Positions 63,687 to 64,000 of a stretch of DNA of 64,000 nt are shown here, in pieces (positions within the stretch are counted from its first letter, which is position 1; every line of letters begins with the position of its first letter). The notes under the pieces are model-generated. The model was not told the origin of the DNA. It saw only the letters and a program-made list of their open reading frames with translations, and made no database searches. Source of the stretch: Streptomyces coeruleorubidus (GTDB lineage Bacteria > Actinomycetota > Actinomycetes > Streptomycetales > Streptomycetaceae); the NCBI RefSeq assembly GCF_008705135.1, contig NZ_CP023694.1:4631001-4695000 (forward strand), written 5' to 3'. Position numbers and translations under genes: made by a program.

Positions 63687-64000
63687 TCAGTGCACGGTCT
63701 CGGCGATGTGCTGCGTACCGATGCGCTTGCGGAACACCCAGTACGTCCAGCCCTGGTAGACCATCACGACCGGAGTGGCGATCGCCGCGCACCAGGTCAT
63801 GATCTTCAGCGTGTACGGGCTGGACGAGGCGTTGGTGACCGTCAGGCTCCAGTCCGGGTTCAGCGTCGACGGCATGACGTTCGGGAACAGCGTCAGGAAG
63901 AGCATCGCCACCGTGGCCACGATGGTGAGCCCCGACAGGGCGAAGGCCCAGCCCTCACGCCTCGCCCGCGCCGCGACCAGCGCCACGACGAGCGACGCCA
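63687..64000 (-). CDS. cydB: cytochrome bd ubiquinol oxidase subunit II, C-terminal part
   Basis: The visible ~104 residues are the C terminus of CydB; the rest lies beyond the window edge. Seen: two membrane helices (ALSGLTIVATVAMLFLTLFP and a later IMTWCAAIATPVVMVYQGWT) and the conserved PNVMPST and NASSSPYTL segments that are diagnostic of CydB. The stop is three bases before cydDC, so both belong to one cyd operon, used for respiration at low oxygen. Confidence 0.93.
   Translation of the reverse strand, partial: ASLVVALVAARARREGWAFALSGLTIVATVAMLFLTLFPNVMPSTLNPDWSLTVTNASSSPYTLKIMTWCAAIATPVVMVYQGWTYWVFRKRIGTQHIAETVH

Overview
The window is very GC-rich, uses GTG starts freely, has GC-rich third codon positions throughout and carries Streptomyces hallmarks: a subtilisin-inhibitor (SSI) family protein, a SigE-family sigma factor, a fused CydDC exporter, ParB parS sites and rare TTA codons. 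It reads as the oriC-proximal core of a Streptomyces chromosome. From memory, unchecked, the order cydB-cydDC ... kptA ... ABC operon ... serS-pheA-copper cluster ... PP2C ... acyl-CoA ligase resembles the SCO3946-SCO4010 segment of S. coelicolor, read from the far end.

Layout. 0-3 kb: double-GNAT acetyltransferase, gene remnant, GYD protein, tRNA-Arg and tRNA-Ser with terminators, SSI-type secreted inhibitor. 3-8 kb: a 1,622-residue PAS/pseudo-histidine-kinase/receiver protein with a huge disordered linker. 8-15 kb: TetR-MFS pair with two operators, fatty acyl-CoA ligase, SigE-family sigma factor, and a three-gene operon resembling ChsH2-ChsH1-Ltp2 (acyl-CoA hydratase plus retro-aldolase). 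15-26 kb: small secreted protein, stand-alone Prim-Pol, several small or orphan genes, a STAND ATPase-WD40 protein, ferredoxin, PIG-L deacetylase, glycosyltransferase and DsbA-like protein. 26-40 kb: tRNA-Ser, HtrA protease, phosphodiesterase, two anti-sigma-like ATPases, a SEC-C protein, a second Prim-Pol, a degenerate SpoIIE phosphatase, an Xaa-Pro aminopeptidase and a fused alpha-beta glycyl-tRNA synthetase.

40-46 kb is a copper-handling cluster: membrane protein, YcnI, Sco, PCuAC, CopCD and a Tat-exported DyP peroxidase of DtpA type. Its likely job is extracytoplasmic copper delivery to oxidases and cupro-enzymes. 46-50 kb: pheA, serS, a HAD phosphatase and an odd tRNA-Ser-like gene. 50-54 kb: a four-gene operon of two ABC exporters. 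54-58 kb: an EphD-like hydrolase-dehydrogenase fusion, kptA, a luciferase-like oxidoreductase and a second HAD phosphatase. 58-64 kb: an M23 peptidase and the cytochrome bd genes cydDC and cydB (truncated by the window edge).

Over the genes lies replication and segregation information: one perfect and three near-perfect parS sites, and three clusters of DnaA-box-like sequences, one a four-copy array with exact 18-bp period. Two unlinked convergent gaps share a hairpin with an identical 14-nt C-rich loop and covarying stem, a candidate conserved small RNA. I found no insertion sequence, phage or CRISPR array.
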